Counted from the stretch's first letter, positions 7,983 to 16,327 are shown. The stretch is DNA of 64,000 nt from Pseudomonas sp. GM50 (GCF_000282375.1 NZ_AKJK01000044.1:56352-120351); one strand, 5' to 3'. The notes: a model not told the origin generated them from the sequence alone. Numbers and translations are program-made.

Positions 7983-8486
7983 ATGAGCCGGCTTGAGCTA
8001 CTGACCAAATGGAATCGCATGATCGTTCGGTTGCAGATTGAACACGAAATCAGTGCCCGGGATTTCGAGAAATTCAGCTGGAAACTGGGCATCCCCTGCG
8101 TGGTGCTGTCGGCGATCGTCAGCGCCAGTGTCTTTGGCTCGATCAGTGACTCCTCGCCCGTATGGCTCCAATACGTAGCCGGCGTCCTGTCACTCCTGAC
8201 CCTGGTATTGAGTTCGGTTCAGACCTTCCTGAACTTTGACACCCGGGCTGCCGGGCACAAAGACACCGCCGAGAAACTCGGGGCGATATCGCGTGAAATT
8301 CAGGACGAAATCGCCAGCGGCAAAGACGAAGCGATCCTGGGCCCAATCGTTTTGGACATCCGCAAGCGCATTGATTCGATTCTGCTTGATGCCCCGACCT
8401 TGCCCAAGTCGACGATCAGAAAACTGGGGGATGTTCGCGTCCACACAGAGACACCGCCAGCAGAGCAAGACACCGTCCCGGCTTGA
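7983..8486 (+). CDS. SLATT-domain two-helix membrane protein
   Basis: A 167-residue protein with an N-terminal amphipathic segment, two transmembrane helices (about residues 35-54 and 61-84) and a cytoplasmic helical tail ending near residue 140. The pattern WNRMIVRLQIEHEISARDF...TM-TM...FDTRAAGHKDTAEKLGAISREI is that of the SLATT superfamily. SLATT proteins are predicted pore-forming effectors found with nucleotide-producing or nucleotide-sensing proteins in bacterial conflict systems. Here no cyclase, TIR or nucleotidyltransferase gene is adjacent, so this is a stand-alone copy. ATG follows GAAGGA by about eight bases. Confidence 0.8.
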   Translation: MSRLELLTKWNRMIVRLQIEHEISARDFEKFSWKLGIPCVVLSAIVSASVFGSISDSSPVWLQYVAGVLSLLTLVLSSVQTFLNFDTRAAGHKDTAEKLGAISREIQDEIASGKDEAILGPIVLDIRKRIDSILLDAPTLPKSTIRKLGDVRVHTETPPAEQDTVPA

Positions 8487-8534
8487 TTAGAGGCCAGACT
8501 CTGGTTCGCAGCATCGTGAAAGGAGGCGTTTGAA

Positions 8535-9020
8535 ATGCAACTCATCACGTTGAAAATCGACAAGCCGCAAGAGACGAACTTCATTTTGGGCCAGACGCAC
8601 TTCATCAAGTCCGTCGAGGATATTCATGAAGCGTTGGTCAACGCCGTGCCAGGTATTCAGTTCGGCGTGGCCTTTTGTGAAGCCTCCGGCAAATGCCTGG
8701 TGCGATGGTCCGGCACCAATACCGCCATGATCGAACTGGCGCAGAAAAATGCGCAAACCATTGCCGCGGGCCATAGCTTCATCATTTTTCTGGGCGACGG
8801 TTTCTATCCGTTGAACGTATTGAACACCGTCAAAATGGTGCCAGAGGTGTGCCGTATTTTTTGTGCAACAGCCAATCCTACCGAAGTGATTGTTGCCGAG
8901 ACGGAACAGGGACGAGCGATTCTGGGCGTGGTGGATGGCTTTTGTGCCAAAGACATTGAAGGCGATGAAGACATTCTGTGGCGCAAGAATCTGTTGCGGC
9001 AGATCGGCTACAAGTTGTGA
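8535..9020 (+). CDS. Adenosine-specific kinase family protein
   Basis: A 161-residue protein matching the adenosine-specific kinase family (PF04008) over its full length: TNFILGQTHFIKSVEDIHEALV, GVAFCEASGKCLVRWSG, FIIFLGDGFYPLNVLN and ATANPTEVIVAETEQGRAILGVVDG. The family was described from archaea by structure, with only limited enzymology, and is found in scattered bacteria. The ATG follows AAAGGAGG by about eight bases, a very strong site. It sits 48 bases after the SLATT gene on the same strand and may be co-transcribed. The cellular role in Pseudomonas is unclear. Confidence 0.85.
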   Translation: MQLITLKIDKPQETNFILGQTHFIKSVEDIHEALVNAVPGIQFGVAFCEASGKCLVRWSGTNTAMIELAQKNAQTIAAGHSFIIFLGDGFYPLNVLNTVKMVPEVCRIFCATANPTEVIVAETEQGRAILGVVDGFCAKDIEGDEDILWRKNLLRQIGYKL

Positions 9021-9068
9021 TGCCAGTCAGCTAAGTGAAATCCCCTGTGGGACTTGACTGACTGGCAT
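9020..9068. terminator. Large inverted repeat between two convergent genes
   Basis: ATGCCAGTCAG at 9020 and CTGACTGGCAT ending at 9068 are exact complements, with a smaller TCCC-CTGT-GGGA hairpin nested inside. It overlaps the last base of the kinase gene and lies 13 bases before the end of the convergent ATPase gene, so it probably ends both transcripts. Confidence 0.55.
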
Positions 9069-9081
9069 TAGGCCTTTCACC

Positions 9082-9903
9082 TCACCTGCCCGAATTCTGC
9101 ACAAGTTGCTCAACGAAAAACTCCACATGCCCTCTCGGATGAGTCGGCAATGGCCAGGTGTCGACGTTGTGAGCCAGGGCCTGGAAGGCTTGAGCGCATT
9201 TGGAACGGGGGAAGGCTTCAAGCACTGCACGCCCCTTCTGCACGGCTTTGTGCGCGCATTCATCGTTGGGTATCGCGCCGACGTATTGCAGCGAGACATC
9301 GAGGAACATGTCGGTAATCTTTTCCAGCTTGGCAAACAGATTGCGGCCTTCCGACGGACTGCCCGTCATATTGACCAACACCCGAAAACGGTGCAGACCG
9401 TAGTTCAGGTTGAGCAGCTTGATCAGCCCGTAGGCGCCGCTGATCGAGGTGGGTTCATCGCACACGACCACCATCACTTCCTGGGCCGCGCGGATGAAGT
9501 TGACCACTGAGCCACCGATACCGGCGGCCGTATCGATCACCAGCACATCCAGCTTATCGCCAATGTCGCTAAAGGACTGGATCAGCGCACGGTATTGCGC
9601 CGGCTCCAGATGAATCATGCTCTGCAAGCCAGAAGAAGCCGGGGCAACACGAATGCCCCCAGGCCCCGGCAACAGCGCCTCGGACAGCTCGCAACGCCCT
9701 TCGATGACATCGGCCAGTGTGTAGCGCGGGGTCAGCCCCAACAGAATATCGATATTCGCCAGGCCCAGATCAGCGTCGAGCAATACGACGCGCCGCCCCA
9801 TTTTTGCCAGCGCCAGCGACAGGTTAACCGCCACCGTTGTCTTGCCCACGCCACCTTTACCGCCAGTTACCGCGATAACTTGCACGCAATGCACATCATC
9901 CAT
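9082..9903 (-). CDS. FleN-like MinD/ParA ATPase, orphan paralogue
   Basis: A 273-residue deviant-Walker ATPase. Residues 14-23 form GGKGGVGKTT with the signature Lys16; DADLGLANIDILLG starts at residue 43 and DTAAGIG is the Walker B region. The whole chain resembles FleN, the antiactivator of FleQ that limits polar flagellar number: TLADVIEGRCEL, VVCDEPTSIS, EGRNLFAKL, DVSLQYVGAIP, KAVQKGRAV and WPLPTHPRGHVEFFVEQLV. No flhF, fliA or che gene is nearby, so this is a second copy outside the flagellar cluster. The start at 9903 is preferred because GGGAAGG precedes it by eight bases; the frame stays open for 45 codons further upstream. Confidence 0.85.
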   Translation of the reverse strand: MDDVHCVQVIAVTGGKGGVGKTTVAVNLSLALAKMGRRVVLLDADLGLANIDILLGLTPRYTLADVIEGRCELSEALLPGPGGIRVAPASSGLQSMIHLEPAQYRALIQSFSDIGDKLDVLVIDTAAGIGGSVVNFIRAAQEVMVVVCDEPTSISGAYGLIKLLNLNYGLHRFRVLVNMTGSPSEGRNLFAKLEKITDMFLDVSLQYVGAIPNDECAHKAVQKGRAVLEAFPRSKCAQAFQALAHNVDTWPLPTHPRGHVEFFVEQLVQNSGR

Positions 9904-10188
9904 TTTGCCTTCCCTTCCCTGCGCATTGTGTGCCAGTACGTAATGGCACCATCCTGATGCCGGAAGAATAGCTGAAAAGCGCAAAAGTGCTGCTTTGTCT
10001 CCCGACGAGAGGCGCTTCGCCACATGCCATCGACCCATTTCAACGAAAACGCCGCTAATGGGGTTGATTCAGAGGATGACACTGCGCTCCTGAACGATCG
10101 CTGGCAGATGTACCGATAGAGGCGGCTGAACTGGCGCCAGGCTCTCAGGCGCCCTGCTCACCCAGAGATGAAGAAACTACCAGGACGT

Positions 10189-10575
10189 CTAAATCCAGAC
10201 GTCATTGATTGCGGTTCTTTCTCCATCCTGATCGCCGGTATTCAGCACGCCACGCGGCTCGATCAGTAACATCCTCACCTCTCGCTCAGCGTAAGGCTTG
10301 TGTTCGACGCCCTTGGGGACGACGTACATTTCTCCCTGCCTGACCACGACAGCCCCCTCTCGAAGATCAATGCGAAGATCGCCTTCGAGGACGATGAAGG
10401 TTTCATCGGTGTCGGCATGGGAATGCCAGACAAAGTCGCCTTCGATTTTCACTACCTTGAACTGGTAGTCGTTCATTTCGGCAATAACCTTGGGCGCCCA
10501 TTGTTCGCTGAACAACGCCAGTTTTTCGGCAAAGTTAATCGCGGTGCAGGTCGTCACGCCGGGTTGGGAATTCAT
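10189..10575 (-). CDS. Cupin-domain protein
   Basis: A 128-residue single cupin barrel. Metal-ligand motif 1 is HSHADTDETFIVLEGDL and motif 2 is MYVVPKGVEHKPYAE, which gives the His-x-His-x3-4-Glu and His ligand set. Small cupins of this kind include dioxygenases, isomerases and mannose-6-phosphate isomerase relatives; the substrate is unknown. ATG at 10575 is chosen because GAGGG lies about nine bases before it; an ATG five codons upstream has no ribosome site. It is 96 bases downstream of an AraC-family gene on the same strand. Confidence 0.82.
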   Translation of the reverse strand: MNSQPGVTTCTAINFAEKLALFSEQWAPKVIAEMNDYQFKVVKIEGDFVWHSHADTDETFIVLEGDLRIDLREGAVVVRQGEMYVVPKGVEHKPYAEREVRMLLIEPRGVLNTGDQDGERTAINDVWI

Positions 10576-10671
10576 TTGAGTTGCCCTCATTAGCCAGGAT
10601 ATCGAGCCCTGACTTTAGGGATGACTCAACGCTACGTATTGCATGATTGTGCAAGTAGCCCAGGAACATCC

Positions 10672-11484
10672 TCAAACAAGGCCCAGCCGCTTCATCCACC
10701 GGCCGGGTGAGACGCCGTAGGTCTGGACGAATTGGCGCGTCATATGGCTTTGATCGAAAAAGCCTGCGCAGACGGCCGCCTCCGCCATCGAGTGGCCCCC
10801 GAACATCAGCGCTCTTGCCAGATCGAGACGTCGTTGAGTCATGTATCGATAGGGGCTCGTACCGTACAGCGCACGAAAATCACGGCTCAGGCTCCAGCGG
10901 TCTCGACCGCTGGCCTGCGATAATTCATCCAGGGTAATGACTCGATCCAGCGACTCATGAATCAGCGCACGCGCGCGTTCAGCCGCAGCAAAGTCAAACG
11001 ACTTGCGCCGCCCGCGTTGACCACAAAGCACATCCAGCGCTTGCGCGAGATCGTAAATGGCATCATCTTCTTCCAGGGGCTCGATGCAAGCGTCGAGGTT
11101 TTGCAGTAGCACCTGGGTCGCGGCATAAAGCCGTGGGTCGCTCGATATACCACCCTCGATGAAGGGCAAGGGCTTGCCGCCTAATACTTGCTGAATCAAA
11201 GCGGGTTCGATGTAGATCATCCGATAATGAAAACCCGCTTCGGTACCGGCTTCACCGTCATGCACCTCGTCTGGATGCAAAACGATGGTTTTCCCGGGCA
11301 GGCTGTGACGCTTGGTGTTGCGGTACTGGAAGCTTTGTACACCCGACAGCGTGCGTCCGATGGCGTACGTATCGTGGCGATGCGGCGTAAACCCATGGCC
11401 GCCAAAAAAGGCTTCGATACGCTCGATCTTCAACGGCTGAGCCGAGCGCTTTACCCAATCCTTGTCACCCCTGGCTTTCGTCAT
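10672..11484 (-). CDS. AraC-family transcriptional regulator with cupin sensor domain
   Basis: A 270-residue regulator. The N-terminal half is an AraC-type cupin (HRHDTYAIGRTLSGVQSF...LHPDEVHDGEAG) that would bind a small ligand. The C-terminal 100 residues form the paired helix-turn-helix domain (VITLDELSQASGRDRWSLSRDFRALYGTSPYRYMTQRRLDLARALM and AAVCAGFFDQSHMTRQFVQTYGVSPGRW). This layout is common for regulators of amino-acid exporters and small catabolic genes. The downstream cupin gene is the nearest candidate target. The effector is not predictable. Confidence 0.9.
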   Translation of the reverse strand: MTKARGDKDWVKRSAQPLKIERIEAFFGGHGFTPHRHDTYAIGRTLSGVQSFQYRNTKRHSLPGKTIVLHPDEVHDGEAGTEAGFHYRMIYIEPALIQQVLGGKPLPFIEGGISSDPRLYAATQVLLQNLDACIEPLEEDDAIYDLAQALDVLCGQRGRRKSFDFAAAERARALIHESLDRVITLDELSQASGRDRWSLSRDFRALYGTSPYRYMTQRRLDLARALMFGGHSMAEAAVCAGFFDQSHMTRQFVQTYGVSPGRWMKRLGLV

Positions 11485-11736
11485 GTCCCTGTACCACCTG
11501 AATGATGTCGGTACGGTACCAGCCTCCGTGTCCGATGTCCCCGGCGGACTGACCCGTGCATGCCTGAATCGGCCCCCACGGCGGCGGCGCCAAATTTGTC
11601 TCTTCCCCTCGTGAACCAGTCTTCAGACCCGCAGTCTTAGCCGTGCCGTAAAAGAAGCTCACCCAACGAAGCGCTCCTACGGTCATTGCTCGTTCCTGCC
11701 CCCCTATCGTCGTCATCTCATCAGAGCTGTCCGTTC

Positions 11737-12597
11737 ATGCGCCCAACCGTCCGCCGCTGTCGCTTTATCTTTCTGTGCCTGATGCCTTTGTTCCCGCTGC
11801 TCGCCAGCCCCGCCCATGCCAGCGGCGAGCGGCAATTGGTGGAAGTCATTAACGATTACCGTGCCGATCCCGACCGCTGCGCAGGGCGTACGGTCAAGCC
11901 GTTGCGGCCGTTGTCGCTGAAATCGAACCTGGCGTTGCCGGTCGGCTATGGCGGCGGTTTGCGGAACGCCTTGAAAGCTAACGGCTATCAAGCGGTGACG
12001 GTGCGCACCCTTCGCGTGGTCGGCGCGCAAGATGCCGATGAGGCGTTTGACATGCTTGAGAGCGACTACTGCGGGGCGCTGCTCGATACCCAGTTCGCCG
12101 ACATCGGCGTCACTCGCTCCCGTAGCGAATGGCAGGTGGTACTCGCGCAACCGGTGCTCGACGGACGTGTCGGTGATTCGCGAGCAGCGGGCAAGGCGTT
12201 GCTGGCCGAGGTCAATGCGGCACGGGCCAGGCCGCGCATGTGCGGCCGCCAACGCTTCGCCGCCGCACGGCCACTGTCCTGGAATCCCGCTTTGGGTGCC
12301 GCCGCGCAAGGCCACAGCAAGGCGATGGCCTACGGCAATTACTTCGCCCACCGGGATCCCGATGGGGATATGCCGGCAGACCGGGCCAGAGCCGCCGGTT
12401 ACCGGGGCCGACAGATTGGCGAAAACATCGCCGCCGGGCAAAGCTCACCGGGCAAGGCAATGGCCGGCTGGCTGGCCAGCCCCGGGCACTGCGCCAACCT
12501 GATGAACCCGATGTTTACCCAAGTGGGCGCGGCCTATGCCGCCGATTCGCGCAGCGATGAGGGTGTTTATTGGACGATGCTGTTTGGTGCGCCTTGA
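11737..12597 (+). CDS. Exported CAP (SCP/PR-1) domain protein with two CAP-like repeats
   Basis: A 286-residue protein with a signal peptide (cleavage near ASPAHA, residue 28). Residues 154-286 are a good CAP domain with the cavity residues His193, His205, Glu229 and His251 (HSKAMA, YFAHRDPDG, GENIAAG, SPGHC). Residues 33-140 look like a worn second copy of the same domain: LVEVINDYRADPDRC aligns with LAEVNAARARPRMC, and SDYCGALLDTQFADIGV aligns with PGHCANLMNPMFTQVGA. The first copy has lost the histidines (Tyr111 replaces His251). Bacterial CAP proteins are secreted and mostly of unknown activity. The ATG at 11737 is chosen because the signal peptide begins there; its ribosome site is weak. 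Confidence 0.85.
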   Translation: MRPTVRRCRFIFLCLMPLFPLLASPAHASGERQLVEVINDYRADPDRCAGRTVKPLRPLSLKSNLALPVGYGGGLRNALKANGYQAVTVRTLRVVGAQDADEAFDMLESDYCGALLDTQFADIGVTRSRSEWQVVLAQPVLDGRVGDSRAAGKALLAEVNAARARPRMCGRQRFAAARPLSWNPALGAAAQGHSKAMAYGNYFAHRDPDGDMPADRARAAGYRGRQIGENIAAGQSSPGKAMAGWLASPGHCANLMNPMFTQVGAAYAADSRSDEGVYWTMLFGAP

Positions 12598-12648
12598 GCG
12601 CGGCGCGCTCCATACCCCCTGAAATACCAGTCGGTTAATCGCAAAACT

Positions 12649-12716
12649 CGTAGGAGCCAGGCTTGCCGGCGAAGGCGTCCTTCAGATCGCCTTCGCCGGC
12701 AAGCCTGGCTCCTACG
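12649..12716. repeat. Perfect 29-bp inverted repeat (REP doublet) between convergent genes
   Basis: The arm starting CGTAGGAGCCAGGCTTGCCG is 29 bases long and its reverse complement follows after the 10-base loop TCCTTCAGAT, with no mismatch. This is a very young GTAGGAGC-type REPIN. It overlaps the last codons of the permease gene (12712-12716) and probably also ends transcription from both sides. Confidence 0.85.
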
Positions 12717-13941
12717 AAAAGCGCACCGCCACGCTTTGCCGCCCTTTGAAGGCCAGCGAAAAACACAAAAATATCGCCAACGCGAACCCTGCCGGGAACA
12801 GCCAGATGTTTTTCCAGTCATGGATGTCAGCCGACGCATAGTGATCGGTGACCGCCCCGGCCACCCAAAAGCCAATCAGCATGCCCAAGCCGTACGTCGC
12901 GAGCGTGATCAAGCCTTGCGCAGAGCTTCTGAAGCGCTCCGAGGCTTTGGCATCGGTGTAGATCTGCCCCGAAACAAAGAAGAAGTCGTAGCAGATGCCG
13001 TGCAAGGCGATGCCGGTGAACAACATGAAGGCGAGGTCCCCGTTGTTGCCGTAGGCGAACGACAGGTAGCGCAATGCCCACGCCAGCATCCCCACCAGTA
13101 GCGCGATCTTGATGCCGAAACGCTGGATGAACAGCGGCAGGAGCAACATGAACAGCACTTCCGAGACTTGCCCGATCGCCATCTTGGCGGTTGGGTTGGT
13201 CACACCGATTTCTGCCAGGAACGGGTTGGCATTCTGGTAATAAAACGCCAATGGAATGCAGATCAGAATAGACGCGATGAAGAACACCAGGTAACTGCGG
13301 TCCTTCAACAAACCCAAGGCGTCCAGCCCCAGTATTTGCTTTAAGCCGACACTGTCCGGCTCAGGTTTGAGCGGCGCGGTGCGCGGCAGGCTGAAGCTGT
13401 AGATTCCAAGCACGAGGGAGGCGATGGCCGACATCAGAAACGTGTTGCGCAAGCCACCGGCTGAGATCGCTTGTTGCGAATCCCAGGCAAACACAAAGCT
13501 GATCACCACGCCCGCGACAATCCAGCCGATGGTGCCCCACACTCTGATCCGCGAGAACTCCAGGGCCGGGTCGCGCATCTGCCGGAACGCCACCGAATTC
13601 ACCAATGCCAGCGTCGGCATGTAGATCATCATGTAGGCCAGCACGAACGGGTAAAACGCACTGAAGTCAGGCGCTCGATAGAGTTGCAACAGCAGCACCG
13701 CGCCGATCAGATGCAACACCGCAAGAATGCGCTCGGCGTTGAAGTAGCGGTCGGCAATCAAACCGATCACAAACGGCGCGATGATCGCCCCCCAGGACTG
13801 CGTCGAGAACGCCATGCCGATCTGCCCGCCGCTGGCCCCCAGGTTACTGGAGAGGAAGGTGCCGAGGGTCACGAACCATCCGCCCCAGATAAAGAACTGC
13901 AGGAACATCATTACGCTTAATCGCGCACTCATCATGGTCAT
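12712..13941 (-). CDS. MFS permease of the nucleoside:H+ symporter (NHS/NupG-like) type
   Basis: A 12-helix inner-membrane transporter of about 409 residues. The start SVMMFLQFFIWGGWFVTLGTFL and the helix-2/3 region GAIIAPFVIGLIADRYFNAERILAVLHL are typical of NupG/XapB-like permeases. In this setting, next to an oxidoreductase and an isomerase under a LacI regulator, it more likely carries a sugar, polyol or glycoside than a nucleoside; this is inference. The ATG at 13941 is preferred over an in-frame GTG at 13950. Its last codons lie inside the REP palindrome, so the C-terminus (KGRQSVAVRFS) is partly REP-derived. Confidence 0.88.
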   Translation of the reverse strand: MTMMSARLSVMMFLQFFIWGGWFVTLGTFLSSNLGASGGQIGMAFSTQSWGAIIAPFVIGLIADRYFNAERILAVLHLIGAVLLLQLYRAPDFSAFYPFVLAYMMIYMPTLALVNSVAFRQMRDPALEFSRIRVWGTIGWIVAGVVISFVFAWDSQQAISAGGLRNTFLMSAIASLVLGIYSFSLPRTAPLKPEPDSVGLKQILGLDALGLLKDRSYLVFFIASILICIPLAFYYQNANPFLAEIGVTNPTAKMAIGQVSEVLFMLLLPLFIQRFGIKIALLVGMLAWALRYLSFAYGNNGDLAFMLFTGIALHGICYDFFFVSGQIYTDAKASERFRSSAQGLITLATYGLGMLIGFWVAGAVTDHYASADIHDWKNIWLFPAGFALAIFLCFSLAFKGRQSVAVRFS

Positions 13942-13991
13942 ATCAATCACCGTCTTATTGTTTTTTTTGGAGAGAGGGGCAAACAGGGTGT

Positions 13992-15095
13992 TCAGGCGTC
14001 GGGCAAACCCAATAGCCGTCGATTGAAATGCTCGTCGGACGCCACACTGGCGAAATCGTCAAACGCCTTGCGGGTTTTACTGATCATGTGCTGCCGGATA
14101 AAGGCCGCTCCTTCTGCGGCGCCCTGCTCCGAATCCTTCAGGCAACACTCCCATTCCAGAACCGCCCAGCCGGTAAAGTCGTACTGCGTCAATTTGCTGA
14201 AAATCGATTTGAAATCGATCTGCCCATCGCCCAAGGAACGGAAGCGGCCAGGCCGCTCGACCCAACCTTGATAGCCGCCGTAGACACCCGAACGGGCGTC
14301 GGGCCGGAACTCGGCGTCCTTGACGTGGAACATGCGGATGCGCTCGTGGTAGCGATCGATGAAGCCCAGATAGTCCATTTGCTGAAGCAGCAGGTGGCTC
14401 GGGTCGTAGAGGATCGCGGCGCGCGGATGGTGATCGACGGCCTCAAGGAAACGCTCGAACGAGGCGCCGTCGTGCAGGTCTTCGCCGGGATGGATCTCGT
14501 AGCAGAGGTCGACGCCGGCCTCTTCGAAACAATCGAGGATCGGCAACCAGCGCCTGGCGAGTTCGGCAAAACCCTGCTCGACCAGACCGCTCGGCCGTTG
14601 CGGCCACGGGTAGACGTAGGGCCATAGCAGCGCCCCGGAAAACGTCGCGTGCGCCTTCAGCCCCAAGCGCTGGCTGGCGCGCGCGGCGAGCTTCAACTGA
14701 TCGATGGCCCACTCGGTGCGTGACTGAGGCTGGCCGCGCACATGCTCGGGGGCGAAGTCATCGAACAACGTATCGAACGCCGGATGCACCGCCACCAGTT
14801 GGCCCTGCAGATGCGTCGACAGTTCGCTGATTTCGACACCCGCCTGGGCGCAGACGGCTTTCAATTCGTCACAGTAATCCTGACTGTCGGCGGCGCGCGC
14901 CAGGTCGATGTATTGCGTGCCCAGGGTCGGCAATTGAATGGCTTTGTAACCCTGCGCTGCGGCCCAGCGGGCAATGTTGGCGAGCGAGTCGAAGGGCGCT
15001 TCGGTGGACATGAACTGCGCGAGGAAAATTCCCGGGCCGCGCAGGCCTGCCGGTGTTGGGGAGGTGTGGTTCACGGGAGGGTTCTCCGGATTCAT
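13992..15095 (-). CDS. Sugar phosphate isomerase/epimerase (xylose-isomerase-like TIM barrel)
   Basis: A 367-residue TIM-barrel enzyme of the AP endonuclease 2/xylose isomerase-like superfamily. Metal-site segments appear in order: ELSTHLQGQLVAVHPA, DLCYEIHPGEDLHDG (Glu and His), ILYDPSHLLLQQ (Asp and His), MFHVKDAEF and GWAVLEWE. Family members act on inososes, hexuloses or 3-keto-glycosides. Its ATG overlaps the TGA of the upstream dehydrogenase gene by four bases (ATGA), a mark of translational coupling and shared function. The frame remains open for eight codons further upstream, but that start would lack the coupling. Confidence 0.88.
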   Translation of the reverse strand: MNPENPPVNHTSPTPAGLRGPGIFLAQFMSTEAPFDSLANIARWAAAQGYKAIQLPTLGTQYIDLARAADSQDYCDELKAVCAQAGVEISELSTHLQGQLVAVHPAFDTLFDDFAPEHVRGQPQSRTEWAIDQLKLAARASQRLGLKAHATFSGALLWPYVYPWPQRPSGLVEQGFAELARRWLPILDCFEEAGVDLCYEIHPGEDLHDGASFERFLEAVDHHPRAAILYDPSHLLLQQMDYLGFIDRYHERIRMFHVKDAEFRPDARSGVYGGYQGWVERPGRFRSLGDGQIDFKSIFSKLTQYDFTGWAVLEWECCLKDSEQGAAEGAAFIRQHMISKTRKAFDDFASVASDEHFNRRLLGLPDA

Positions 15096-16258
15096 GGGTT
15101 GCAGACCAGTTCGGTCCACTTCGCGTCGCCGCGATGATTGGCGACCACCGCCTCGATGAACGCCATGCCACGCAACCCGACGTCGATGCCCGGCACGCCG
15201 GGGGCATCGTTGCCTTCGACGTTGCTGCGGATCGCGGTGGCGAAATCACCATAGAGATTGGCCATGGCCTCGAGATAACCTTCGGGATGCCCGGCGGGCA
15301 AACGCATGCGCCGGCTGGCGGCCTCGCATAACCAGGGCTGGCCGACACCGGAACGAAGGATGCTCAACGGTTGATCAAGGGAGCGATGGACCAGGCTCGC
15401 GGGCTCTTCCTGACGCCACTCCAGCCCGCCCTTGTCGCCATAGACGCGGATCTTCAACGGGTTCTCTTCGCCGGCGCAGACCTGGCTGGCGATCAACACC
15501 CCGCTGGCCCCGGCGGCCATCTTGAACAGCATCGCCGCGTCATCGTCCAGTTGCCGCCCGGCGATGTGCGAACCCAAGGTTGCGCACACCTGTTCGATGG
15601 GTTGGTCCGCGACGAATTCGGCCAGTGAAAAGGCATGGGTGCCGATGTCGCCAATGCAGCCGCCCAACCCGGACTGCTCGGGCTGATCGCGCCAACTCGC
15701 CTGCTTGTTGCCCTGCCCGGCCACGTCCCGGCTCAGCCAGCCTTGCGGGTACTCGACGATGACCTTGCGCACAGCGCCGATCACGCCGCTACGCACCATC
15801 TTGCGCGCCTGCCAGACCATCGGGTAACCCAGATACGTGTGGGCCAGTCCATAGAGGCGGTCGCTGCTTTTCACCACCGCCTTGAGCGCCAGCAGCTCGG
15901 ACAGATTCAGTGCCGCGGGCTTTTCGCTGAACACATGAAAACCCGCGTTCAGTGCCTGGCTGGCAATCGGTGCGTGCAAGTGATTGGGCGTGACGATGAC
16001 CAACAGTTCCATGCGCTGGTCGCCAGGCAGTGCGCGCTCGCTGTCCAGCATCTGTTGCCAGTCGCTGTAGCAGCGGGAGGCGGACAATCCCAGCGCGGCG
16101 CCGGTGTCCTGATTGTTGCGGGCGTCTCGGCTGAAGGCACCGCACACCAGTTCAAAACGACCATCGAGGCCGGCAGCCTGGCGGTGGGCTTTGCCGATGA
16201 AGGCACCCTCGCCGCCCCCGACAAACCCCATTCTTATTTTTGCCATTGCAACACTCAT
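15092..16258 (-). CDS. Gfo/Idh/MocA-family NAD(P)-dependent oxidoreductase
   Basis: A 388-residue dehydrogenase. The N-terminal Rossmann domain shows GFVGGGEGAFIGKAHRQAA, VIVTPNHLHAPIASQALNAGFHVFSEKPAA with the catalytic EKP, and the C-terminal domain carries GCIGDIGTHAFSLAEF, where the DIGTH motif holds the catalytic His/Asp. The family oxidises sugars, inositols and glycosides, often at C3. First gene of a three-gene unit (dehydrogenase, TIM barrel, permease) facing the LacI gene. A perfect 22-bp palindrome lies 48 bases upstream of its start and is the likely control point. Confidence 0.9.
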   Translation of the reverse strand: MSVAMAKIRMGFVGGGEGAFIGKAHRQAAGLDGRFELVCGAFSRDARNNQDTGAALGLSASRCYSDWQQMLDSERALPGDQRMELLVIVTPNHLHAPIASQALNAGFHVFSEKPAALNLSELLALKAVVKSSDRLYGLAHTYLGYPMVWQARKMVRSGVIGAVRKVIVEYPQGWLSRDVAGQGNKQASWRDQPEQSGLGGCIGDIGTHAFSLAEFVADQPIEQVCATLGSHIAGRQLDDDAAMLFKMAAGASGVLIASQVCAGEENPLKIRVYGDKGGLEWRQEEPASLVHRSLDQPLSILRSGVGQPWLCEAASRRMRLPAGHPEGYLEAMANLYGDFATAIRSNVEGNDAPGVPGIDVGLRGMAFIEAVVANHRGDAKWTELVCNP

Positions 16259-16305
16259 CGCGAATTTTCTCTTGTTCGGGGCGGATTAACGCTTCAGGTT
16301 TGACT

Positions 16306-16327
16306 ATGATGTAACCGGTTACATCAT
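16306..16327. promoter_or_regulatory. Perfect 22-bp palindrome, likely LacI-family operator
   Basis: The half-site ATGATGTAACC is followed directly by its exact reverse complement, with the central CG typical of LacI/GalR operators. It lies between the divergent dehydrogenase and LacI-type genes. Binding by the adjacent regulator is inferred. Confidence 0.75.
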
